This document shows, in pieces, positions 34,961-42,150 of a stretch of DNA of 64,000 bases. Source of the DNA: Mangrovibacterium marinum (GTDB taxonomy: Bacteria > Bacteroidota > Bacteroidia > Bacteroidales > Prolixibacteraceae). The translations under genes and the position numbers were made by a program. Position 1 is the first letter of the stretch. The number at the start of each line of letters is the position of its first letter. Location: NCBI RefSeq assembly GCF_003046625.1, contig NZ_QAAD01000002.1, positions 62,001-126,000 of the forward strand, read 5' to 3'. The notes beneath the pieces are model-generated. The model was not told where the DNA came from, searched no databases, and saw only the letters and a list, made by a program, of their open reading frames with translations.

Positions 34961-35066
34961 GAAAGAGGGGAATCACTAGGCTTTTCGGGGATTGGGCGCT
35001 GGCCCCGCAGGGCAAGGTGAAAAGGTTTTTGTATATACAAAAACACATCTTACATTCCCCTCTTTC
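34961..35066. other. Probable origin of transfer (oriT) with nested inverted repeats
   Basis: A 13-bp perfect inverted repeat (GAAAGAGGGGAAT at 34961-34973 with ATTCCCCTCTTTC at 35054-35066) encloses a GC-rich stretch (GGGCGCTGGCCCCGCAGGGC about 34994-35013) and a perfect 20-bp palindrome (35025-35044, GTTTTTGTAT and its complement). It lies 32 nt upstream of mobC, where the oriT of such elements usually sits. The nick site is not determinable. Confidence 0.6.
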
Positions 35067-35214
35067 TATAAGATTTCCCATTTCTAAAGATAGCTCATCA
35101 ACCGAGCAAAAACCAGTGCCAAAACACTACAAAATCAACCACTTAACACGGCAATACAAAAATGGGCGCGATTAATCCAATATCGGAAACCACGAATTTA
35201 GAGTCGACTCGGCA

Positions 35215-35871
35215 TCAGAACTCCCGGCAATGCTCCCATACTTTTAGGTCGATACAGTCGATGCGGGTACAGTTATCTTCAAGCTGTACGATGATGCCCG
35301 CGTGTACTTTGCCCATCATACAATGAGCAGGTAGAAATTTCACCGTTTGTCCAACCCGGGGGCATTCTCCTTCAATTGTTCCCTGGAACGACAGCACCAT
35401 ACAGATTCCAACGTCAATGAAGTTTTCGTCACACCCCAATAGTTTACAGGGGCCAATTACCCAAACATCCAATAAGCCATGATTTGTGCTGATGATACGG
35501 CCGAAATGAATAATCGGGCAGCCCAGCGGCCGATAGCGGATGATCTGCCCTTCTTCGAGTTTAGTCGACGAAAAGCAGGCCAGCGTTTCGCGGCAGGAGC
35601 TTTCTCCCGGAAGCGGATGAAGGCGGAAGTCGGCCGTTACACCATCAATTAAACCCTGTGGCTTTTGATGTTTTTTGCAACTGAAGTCGTTTAATATCGA
35701 AGTCAGTATGCTTTTATTTTCACGAAAACGATCCTGTTTCAGGATTGGGCAGGCAGCCAGCGAGCTAATGCCGGCTTGCAGCTGTTGAGCAAACTCGCTG
35801 CAGTTGCGCGCCCCACAAGCTCCGCAGTTAAAGCCCGGAAGTAGTTCGAGTATATTTTTTGTCTTTTCCAT
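35215..35871 (-). CDS. 4Fe-4S protein of an unrecognised metallocentre cluster
   Basis: A 218-residue protein. The N-terminus has the CxxC-x4-C...C site of the FeS domain also found in RnfB and the corrinoid Fe-S protein: Cys16, Cys19, Cys24 and Cys41 in LPGFNCGACGARNC and AACPIL. The rest contains many Cys and His residues (FSCKKH, SSCRETLAC, LGCPIIHFGR, CKLLGCDENF, HCMMGKVHAG, CTRIDCIDLKVWEHC), unusual for a simple ferredoxin. No signal peptide. It ends a tightly packed operon with the P-loop gene (2 nt gap) and the ABC ATPase. Electron transfer to, or assembly of, a metal or corrinoid cofactor is an inference. Confidence 0.7.
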   Translation of the reverse strand: MEKTKNILELLPGFNCGACGARNCSEFAQQLQAGISSLAACPILKQDRFRENKSILTSILNDFSCKKHQKPQGLIDGVTADFRLHPLPGESSCRETLACFSSTKLEEGQIIRYRPLGCPIIHFGRIISTNHGLLDVWVIGPCKLLGCDENFIDVGICMVLSFQGTIEGECPRVGQTVKFLPAHCMMGKVHAGIIVQLEDNCTRIDCIDLKVWEHCREF

Positions 35872-35873
35872 GC

Positions 35874-36575
35874 TTATTCTCCCACGTATTCCTGCAGACC
35901 GTTAATATGCCGTAACACGCCTCTGTGGTGTTGCTGATGAATGCGCATTTCGCCGACGCATAACGTGCAAATTGAAAATGGCGCATTGTGACGCAGTTTC
36001 TCTTGCTCGTGCGCAAATGAATTAGCTTCGTCGAAACAGGAAGCAAGCTCCATGGCTCCTTTGCCGGTTAGCCCGTTAGCCTCAATGATGCGGCAGTTGG
36101 GATTCATCTCCAGGATGCGTTCGCGGAAAATCTCTCGTTCGGCCTGCGAGATAACATCGCCTTTGGTAATAACAACCACATTGGCAGTGCTTAAAAAGGG
36201 GCCGACTTTAAGAGGTGTGTTAGGTCCGGTTGTTGCATCGATCACACAAACCCCCAGGCAATTCTCGGTATACGGAGCACAACGGTGGCAAAGGCCGGCT
36301 GTTTCCACGACAAGGGTTTCCGATTGGTTGCGGTTGGCAAAATCAATCATCTCGCCCAAGTTATAAATGGTGTAATGGTCGGGACACATGTCGCGCGAGA
36401 GCCCCATGAGGGTGGGGATGCCAATATTCTGAAAACGAAGATGGTCTTCGGTGTACAGACAGTCGACTTTGACGGCTGAGACATTGCGTTTCTCGTCGGC
36501 TAAAACTTTTAAAGTATGCAGCAACACGGCTGTTTTTCCGGCGCCGGGTGTTCCGGCAACAATAATAACTTTCAT
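35874..36575 (-). CDS. HypB/CooC/UreG-like P-loop nucleotide-binding protein
   Basis: A 233-residue cytoplasmic GTPase/ATPase of the SIMIBI class. The P-loop is [15 protein letters not shown] (residues 7-21). [19 protein letters not shown] follows, with a Cys-rich segment (C-x2-C-x6-C) in the switch region, and [12 protein letters not shown] as a G4-like TKGD. A C-terminal [16 protein letters not shown] adds more Cys and His. In HypB, CooC and UreG such residues carry nickel or sense a metal site. So a metal insertase or activator is likely. It sits between an Fe-S protein and an ABC ATPase. Confidence 0.75.
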   Translation of the reverse strand: MKVIIVAGTPGAGKTAVLLHTLKVLADEKRNVSAVKVDCLYTEDHLRFQNIGIPTLMGLSRDMCPDHYTIYNLGEMIDFANRNQSETLVVETAGLCHRCAPYTENCLGVCVIDATTGPNTPLKVGPFLSTANVVVITKGDVISQAEREIFRERILEMNPNCRIIEANGLTGKGAMELASCFDEANSFAHEQEKLRHNAPFSICTLCVGEMRIHQQHHRGVLRHINGLQEYVGE

Positions 36576-36604
36576 ATAATCTTTAGATGAATTCTAGTAT
36601 TTGG

Positions 36605-37399
36605 TTATTCAGCAAACTCAGGAGAAAGAGTTTCCGCATTGAAAAAGGATGACGTGATTTCCTGGCCATGGCGCACTTTCTCCCGGATTTGCAGTAGCTC
36701 CTGATCAATCCGGGTTAGGTGGACCGATAGTTCCATTTCCTTTTCGGTTGTAGCAATAACTTTCTCCACACCGCCTGTTTTCATGATGATGCGGCGCTTG
36801 GTCATTAAGGCTAATATTGGGTCGTGGGTAACCACCAGAATGATTTTTCCGTTCCCGGAAAGCAGCTTCAGCGCTTCGTGTTTTTTGATCCCCGCATTTT
36901 CAATCTCGTCGATGAGTACGATGGGGGAGTCGCTGATAAAAGCAACATCCGCTACCATCAGCGAGCGGCTTTGACCTCCGCTCAGGATGGTCAGGTTCAT
37001 ATCTTTACGGATTGGTTCACCGGTTAGTGCGTTGGCTGCCTCAATCACCTGATCAACTAAATTGGGATTCTTACCCCGGCATTTGGCATGCAGCTTCAGA
37101 AATTCCTCGACGCTCATGTCGGCCAGGAAATTCATATTCTGCGAAAGCTGGGCGATCAGTTTCTTTTTGGGATCGTAACGCAGATCCGGATCAGGGATGC
37201 GGCCATTGAGGAGAATTTGGCGGTTAGTGGTTGTGTCGCGTTGTGCCAGTTGCTCGATGTCTTCAATCAGCGCACTTTTACCGCTGCCGGTTGGGCCAAC
37301 AATCCCGATAATTTCGCCGCAGTGAATATCGAGCCGTTCAAATTTTTCGGTTTTGCCGGTTTTGTTTCTCCCGGCCAGGATGCTTATACTTTGGATCAT
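36605..37399 (-). CDS. Stand-alone ABC-type ATPase
   Basis: I chose the start at 37399 ([20 protein letters not shown]), giving 264 residues; the frame extends to 37483 with atypical residues. Walker A is [16 protein letters not shown], the signature is [13 protein letters not shown], Walker B is [12 protein letters not shown], and the switch His is VVTHDP. There is no permease or binding protein nearby, and Walker B continues with Asn-Ala-Gly, not the usual Thr/Ala-Gly-Leu. It is more like soluble ABC proteins that drive protein or cofactor activation than a transporter. First gene of the three-gene set. Confidence 0.75.
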   Translation of the reverse strand: MIQSISILAGRNKTGKTEKFERLDIHCGEIIGIVGPTGSGKSALIEDIEQLAQRDTTTNRQILLNGRIPDPDLRYDPKKKLIAQLSQNMNFLADMSVEEFLKLHAKCRGKNPNLVDQVIEAANALTGEPIRKDMNLTILSGGQSRSLMVADVAFISDSPIVLIDEIENAGIKKHEALKLLSGNGKIILVVTHDPILALMTKRRIIMKTGGVEKVIATTEKEMELSVHLTRIDQELLQIREKVRHGQEITSSFFNAETLSPEFAE

Positions 37400-37495
37400 G
37401 GTTCTTTTTTTGATCAAAAGTACGCGAGCGGGCAGGACTGGACAACCATGAAAAAGCGTAAATCCGGGCCTACGTTTTTTCACCTAGGCTGGTCG

Positions 37496-38137
37496 TTAAA
37501 TCTGGTAGTAATCGTTCTTGATGGCGTAAATAACCAGGCTGGCCGTGTTTTTTGATTGTGTTTTCTGAAGTAGATTTTCGCGGTGTTTATCGACAGTGCG
37601 TTTGCTAAGCTCCAGGCGATCGGCAATTTCCGGATTCGACAAGCCGTCGCAAATAAGCCGAAGGATTTCGGCCTCACGCTCCGTAAGCTGCTGCTCGGTA
37701 TGTGGCTTGCTTTTCGTCCGATGCCCTTTCAGAATAGCCTGCAGGATTTCGAGCGAGAAGTAATTTTTGCCGGCCAAAACGTTTTCGATGGCCCGCTTCA
37801 CCTCTGCAAAATTGGAGTTCTTCAGCAGAAATCCGTTTGCACCGGCGTCTATCATGCTGGCATAATAACTCTCGTCGGAGTACATCGAAAGGGCGATAAT
37901 CTTCAAATCGGGACAACGTTCCAGGGCTTGCCTTGCAGCATCAATCCCATTGACAACCGGCATTTCAATATCAATTAGCGCCAGTTCTACGGGATGTGTT
38001 TTCAAACCATCGAGAAACTGTTGCCCGTTGTCGGCTTCATAGATCGTTCCAATAGTGTCGATCCCCGATAACAGAAACTTCAGGCCCTCGCGAAACAGGC
38101 TGTGGTCGTCAACTAAATAAATAGCAATCGGATTCAT
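37496..38137 (-). CDS. NarL/FixJ-type response regulator
   Basis: A 213-residue two-domain regulator. The receiver has DDHSLF, the phosphoacceptor in LALIDIEMPV (about residue 55), ALSMYS and the Lys in FLLKNSN. The LuxR-type helix-turn-helix is ERE AEILRLICDGLSNPEIADRLELSKRTVDKHRENLLQKT (residues 150-195). Its start overlaps the stop of the kinase gene by 4 nt. It lies 96 nt upstream of the ABC/P-loop/Fe-S genes in the same direction, so it may control them or be cotranscribed. Confidence 0.92.
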   Translation of the reverse strand: MNPIAIYLVDDHSLFREGLKFLLSGIDTIGTIYEADNGQQFLDGLKTHPVELALIDIEMPVVNGIDAARQALERCPDLKIIALSMYSDESYYASMIDAGANGFLLKNSNFAEVKRAIENVLAGKNYFSLEILQAILKGHRTKSKPHTEQQLTEREAEILRLICDGLSNPEIADRLELSKRTVDKHRENLLQKTQSKNTASLVIYAIKNDYYQI

Positions 38138-39078
38138 TTTGCAGGAACTTGAATGGTTACATGAATGCCTTTGCCGGGCGCTGATTCGAGCTGGAAGATT
38201 CCCTTCATCGATTTCACCCGGGAACGAATATTTTCCAGGCCCATGCCTTGGTGCTCCGAGAGTTGATCTGGTTCAAACCCTTGTCCGTTTTCGTTGTAGG
38301 TCAGGCAGAGCATGTCGGTTTGTTGGCTTAGGCTGAGTTGAATGAGGGTCGGGCGCCCGTGTTTAAGACTGTTGTTGATTAATTCGGAGACAATCCGGTA
38401 TAGCGTAATTTCCACTTGATAGGAAAACCGATCGCCGCCAATCGTTGCTTCGAACTGAAACCGAATGTCGGAATTCCCGAGCAGCTGGTCTTCGAAGCTT
38501 TCGATGGCCGTGGTCAAGCCAAAGTTTTGGAGCAGGTGCGGGCTTAGCTGGTTCGATATTTCTTTAAGCGAAACAATCGCCTGGTCGGTTGCGGAGGTCG
38601 AACGTTGCACAATCAGCTTGTTTTGTTGGTCGAGGCTTTGCAGGTCGATGGCGCTTAGGCCCATTTTAATCGACGATAGCACAGGCCCCAGTCCGTCGTG
38701 CAAGTCGCGGGCAAACTTTTGCCGGGCTTTCTCCTCGGCCTGAATCACCGCTGACAATACTGCCGATTCATTTTCTTTCCGCAGTTCATCGATACGGTCG
38801 CGAAGGTTAAAAATTTCGCGGATATAGATCAGGCCAACGAAGATCAGGATGGAGATGAAAATCCCCAGCCAACTGTTTACTTCTTCTTTCTGAAAAACAG
38901 GTGCATTCCCGAATAATGTCGAAAAATCAAACAGTCTCCGAATGGCCATCAAGACAAATCCCCCGGAGATCAGAATCCAGGAACCGTTGAAACGGGTACG
39001 GCGAATTAAGCTGACTGCAATGATAGCTGCCCCGATTTGAATGAGCATAGCAAACAGCAAAGCAACTTTGAGCAACAT
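38134..39078 (-). CDS. Sensor histidine kinase (HisKA_3/NarX type)
   Basis: A 314-residue kinase. It has three hydrophobic segments (about residues 3-22, 33-50 and 68-88) with only short external loops, then a coiled-coil, then HisKA_3 with the phosphoacceptor His in KFARDLHDGLGPVLSSIK (about residue 128). The HATPase has ELINNSLKHG (N-box), NENGQGF (G1) and GMGLENIRSRV (G2). It is partner to the adjacent NarL regulator. No PAS or periplasmic domain indicates the signal, so it may read membrane or redox state. Confidence 0.92.
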   Translation of the reverse strand: MLLKVALLFAMLIQIGAAIIAVSLIRRTRFNGSWILISGGFVLMAIRRLFDFSTLFGNAPVFQKEEVNSWLGIFISILIFVGLIYIREIFNLRDRIDELRKENESAVLSAVIQAEEKARQKFARDLHDGLGPVLSSIKMGLSAIDLQSLDQQNKLIVQRSTSATDQAIVSLKEISNQLSPHLLQNFGLTTAIESFEDQLLGNSDIRFQFEATIGGDRFSYQVEITLYRIVSELINNSLKHGRPTLIQLSLSQQTDMLCLTYNENGQGFEPDQLSEHQGMGLENIRSRVKSMKGIFQLESAPGKGIHVTIQVPAK

Positions 39079-39372
39079 GTGTTTTTTTGTGTAAAGCTAG
39101 TGATTTACTCAGATTCGTTCATCGATATGGCTGTTTGATTCCCATTGATCATGAAATAACGTATACCAGAAAAAGAGGCACTCTTGGACATTGGATGACT
39201 TCTAAGTAAAACCAATTAAGCAGAGTTTGATTTGCACGCAAGATCATTCCCCAAAGTTGTGGAGCTTCATTCAGCCTTGCTCTGAAAAACAATTGCTCTA
39301 ACTCGTGAAAACCAGCACAACAGGATAAGCCCAAATCGTCTACTTTCATCCTGTTTTGTAATTCCCAAAATT

Positions 39373-40167
39373 CTATTGGTTCTCCCCGGCCACATAACCA
39401 AAATTGGCCGTGATTCCGCCATCGACAAACAACAGATGTCCGTTTACAAAATCGCTGGCTTTTGAGGACAGGAAAAGGGCTGCGTAGCCAACATCCCCGG
39501 GAGTTCCCCACCGTGCTGCCGGCGTACGGGCCATCACCAGATCGTTGAACGGATGCCCACCTTCGCGGATGGGCGCAGTTTGATCGGTCGCAATATAGCC
39601 CGGGCCAATGCCGTTAATCTGCACATTGTATTTTGCCCATTCACAGGCCATATTGGCCGTTAGTAACTTCAGCCCGCCTTTGGCTGCTGCATAAGCCGAC
39701 ACGGACGTGCGCCCGTAAATACTCATCAGCGAACAAATATTGATAATTTTCCCTGCACGCTTTGCAATCATCCCCGGAGCCACTCGCTTTGAAACCACCA
39801 AAGGGCCCACCAAATCAATGTCGATGACCTGCTTAAAATCGCTCACCGCCATTTCTAAAATGGGCACCCGCTTGATGATCCCGGCATTATTGACCAAAAT
39901 ATCTACGGGTCCCAATTCCTGCTCAATCCGTGAAATTCCTTCATCCACCGCCAGTTCGTCCGAAACATCAAACGCCACGGTTAACACATCAATCCCGGCT
40001 TCAGCAAACTCAGCTTTTGATTTTTCCAGCTTTTCGGCCGACGTTCCGTTAACACAGACCTTTGCTCCGGCATCTGCGAGTACTTTTGCAATTGCCATTC
40101 CAATACCATGGCCCCCGCCGGTCACCAGGGCTACTTTCCCCGATAAATCAAATAAGCTTTGTATCAT
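39373..40167 (-). CDS. SDR dehydrogenase (gluconate 5-dehydrogenase/KduD-like)
   Basis: A 264-residue short-chain dehydrogenase. It has the NAD(P) motif VTGGGHGIGMAIAK (residues 14-27), NNAGI near 90, catalytic Ser around the SLMS region and YAAAKGG (Tyr and Lys about 158-162). The block NGIGPGYIATDQTAPIREG and HPF match enzymes annotated as gluconate 5-dehydrogenase or 2-deoxy-D-gluconate 3-dehydrogenase. As the last gene of the PUL, 30 nt after GH97, a role in reducing the keto-uronate formed from unsaturated uronic acid (KduD-like) is plausible but inferred. Its 3' gap (39079-39372) holds no recognisable gene. Confidence 0.85.
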   Translation of the reverse strand: MIQSLFDLSGKVALVTGGGHGIGMAIAKVLADAGAKVCVNGTSAEKLEKSKAEFAEAGIDVLTVAFDVSDELAVDEGISRIEQELGPVDILVNNAGIIKRVPILEMAVSDFKQVIDIDLVGPLVVSKRVAPGMIAKRAGKIINICSLMSIYGRTSVSAYAAAKGGLKLLTANMACEWAKYNVQINGIGPGYIATDQTAPIREGGHPFNDLVMARTPAARWGTPGDVGYAALFLSSKASDFVNGHLLFVDGGITANFGYVAGENQ

Positions 40168-40197
40168 ATTCTTCGATTATAAACGATTGGGATGAAG

Positions 40198-42150
40198 TTA
40201 ATCTTCTTTAATTTGAATCGCAACCCCACCACTGCCTTTCAAATCGAAAGTCAATTTTTTTGAGGCACTGACTTCTTCTATTTGAATATTCACCTTGGTA
40301 CGACTCTTCAATTGATCATCGTCCGAATAGATCGTAGCCTTGTATTTTTTATCTGCTTCGAGAAATGTAAGAGGAATTTCAATTGTACGGGCATCATTGT
40401 TGGTAATCGCTCCAACAAACCATTCATCACCAGAACGACGGGCCACCGTAATGTACTTCCCTACTTCGCCATTCAGCACTTTGGTATCGTCCCACACGGT
40501 TTTCACCGCATCGAAAAAAGCGATTTCCTTTTCACCCTTGTAAAACGAAGGCTTATCGTACCAGTACAAGAATTGCAGTGGACTATAATACACAACCGAC
40601 AGCGCCAATTGATGCGCATGCGTTGTTTTGATGCGGTTGTTGTAATAGCAGATGGTGTAATCGCCAGCGCCGGCCAGATAACGGGTAAACGGTAACACGG
40701 TGTTGTGTGTGGCATCCGGCATTTCTTCGTTTCCCCGAATCCCTTCCTGGGTCAACAGGTTCGGGTAGGTCCGGCTAAATCCGGTTGGGCGGTATTCATC
40801 GTGAATATCGACCATCAGCTGGTATTCCGCGGCTTTTTTTACCGCATCGTGCATCCAGTTTGTCCATCGGTTAGAGCCAATCTGCACAAAGCCGAACTTG
40901 ATTCCTTTGATTCCCCATTCGCGGCACTGAGCAAAAACTTCATCCAACTTGTCCGTCAGCGCCCGTTGGTTGATGTAAACAAAAATGCCGATTCCTTTGC
41001 TGGCTCCGTAGTTCACCACTTCTTGCATATCCAGGTCGCGGGTTGGCGAAACAGATGTTGCATCGCTGGCCACCTTCATTTCCGGACCATACCAGCCGGC
41101 ATCCAGATGGACATATTGCAAATTGCGTTCTGCTGCAAAATCGACACATTCTTTAGCTTCCGTGGTTGTCAGGTTTGAACGGATTACCTTACCGGGCTTT
41201 ATCCAGGAAGTATTCTGAATCTGATTGGGCGTGTTCAGATTCAATACCAAATCATTGTTTTCGAGCAACTCGCCTGGGGTTTCAGCAACCATAATTACCC
41301 GCCAAGGGGTCGAGTACGGACTGATAGCATCCACCTTATCATACATCGTCAAATCGATGGTGTTGGCTTTTTCATCATCCAATTTAAACTTGCCGCGGCT
41401 GTAATCCACCATTTGCGCTTCAAGTAAAGCAACACTTAAGCCGTTTTTTAATTCCAGGGTCAACGGGCGTTCACACTCATCGAGCCAATCGTTTAAAGGC
41501 AAATAGCTGTAAGGGCCTTGCGCCCAGCGCTCGTACCAGGCCATCGTTCCCTCGGGTAACGTGAAACTGGTTTGTTCGCCTGCGATGTGCAAAAACAAAC
41601 CATTGGATGTTTCGGGGAAATGATAGCGGAAGGCAATGCCTTCGTTGTAAGCACGAACGACCAAATCCATTTGATAGCTGCGACGCTTATCGTAGCTGGT
41701 TCCACCATGGCCTTCTTCCATTTGCCCCGACTCCTCATACTTGGCAAAGTGCAGCACCATTTCGGTGTAGGAATCACGTACAACACTCCGTTCACCATAC
41801 ACCGGCGTCCAGATCGTATCCGTTGCTGATTGCTCAACCGACTTCAATCCGAGATTTTCGCACCACAACTGAGCCTGGTCGTTTTCAATTCCCAAAGCCG
41901 ACTCAAACAGCTGGTTTTCGATCAGGATTCCCAACTCCGACTCCAGCACAACCGGCTTTCCACCGAAGCTCACGGTGTAGTACATCTGGGTTTTGTTTTC
42001 ACCAATTTGTTTTTGGTAAAATTCAAATTGAAGTTTACCGTCTGGCGATTTTAGCTCGTTTTCGGCAACTACTGACTGAGCCTGGACTTGTATATTTATT
42101 TGCCCCACAATGGCGAGGGCTAATGTCAATGCGATTAATAGCTTTCTCAT
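40198..42150 (-). CDS. Glycoside hydrolase family 97
   Basis: A 650-residue secreted enzyme (signal peptide ending VQAQ). An N-terminal beta-super-sandwich (to about residue 300) is followed by a TIM barrel with LQYVHLDAGWYG, GIGIFVYINQ, GIKFGFVQIGSNRW, VDIHDEYRPTGFSRTYPN, LTQEGIRGNEE and a C-terminal beta domain. The DxxK/Asp position that serves as nucleophile in retaining GH97 is Gly here (KFGF). In the SusB-like inverting group Glu residues do the work; LTQEG and GNEE could be those. It removes alpha-linked glucose or galactose ends. Adjacent stop/start with the heparinase-type gene. Confidence 0.88.
   Translation of the reverse strand: MRKLLIALTLALAIVGQINIQVQAQSVVAENELKSPDGKLQFEFYQKQIGENKTQMYYTVSFGGKPVVLESELGILIENQLFESALGIENDQAQLWCENLGLKSVEQSATDTIWTPVYGERSVVRDSYTEMVLHFAKYEESGQMEEGHGGTSYDKRRSYQMDLVVRAYNEGIAFRYHFPETSNGLFLHIAGEQTSFTLPEGTMAWYERWAQGPYSYLPLNDWLDECERPLTLELKNGLSVALLEAQMVDYSRGKFKLDDEKANTIDLTMYDKVDAISPYSTPWRVIMVAETPGELLENNDLVLNLNTPNQIQNTSWIKPGKVIRSNLTTTEAKECVDFAAERNLQYVHLDAGWYGPEMKVASDATSVSPTRDLDMQEVVNYGASKGIGIFVYINQRALTDKLDEVFAQCREWGIKGIKFGFVQIGSNRWTNWMHDAVKKAAEYQLMVDIHDEYRPTGFSRTYPNLLTQEGIRGNEEMPDATHNTVLPFTRYLAGAGDYTICYYNNRIKTTHAHQLALSVVYYSPLQFLYWYDKPSFYKGEKEIAFFDAVKTVWDDTKVLNGEVGKYITVARRSGDEWFVGAITNNDARTIEIPLTFLEADKKYKATIYSDDDQLKSRTKVNIQIEEVSASKKLTFDLKGSGGVAIQIKED

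Larger units (their letters stand above)
30582..35066. mobile_element. Remnant of a mobilizable element next to tRNA-Pro
   Basis: Between tRNA-Pro and the Fe-S gene lie broken toxin-antitoxin genes, accessory genes, a relaxase (MobA), its accessory protein (MobC) and an oriT-like structure, all coding genes on the minus strand. The DNA from about 31900 to 33600 is visibly more A/T-rich than the flanks. There is no integrase or replication gene, and I found no second copy of the tRNA-Pro 3' end in the window, so the exact ends are unknown. The coordinates give the span of recognised parts, not true borders. Confidence 0.55.

Noticed and set aside
35067-35214. Second attachment site matching the tRNA-Pro 3' end
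   Set aside because: I searched by eye for the T-arm/acceptor sequence of tRNA-Pro at the right end of the island and did not find it.
36605-37483. Longer start for the ABC ATPase at 37483
   Set aside because: The extra 28 residues are basic and Pro-rich and do not fit the ABC fold, which begins at Met 37399.
39149-39511. Minus-strand open frame in the gap between the histidine kinase and SDR genes, perhaps a transposase remnant
   Set aside because: Half of it lies over the SDR 3' end in another frame, and the remaining peptide shows no domain or DDE pattern.
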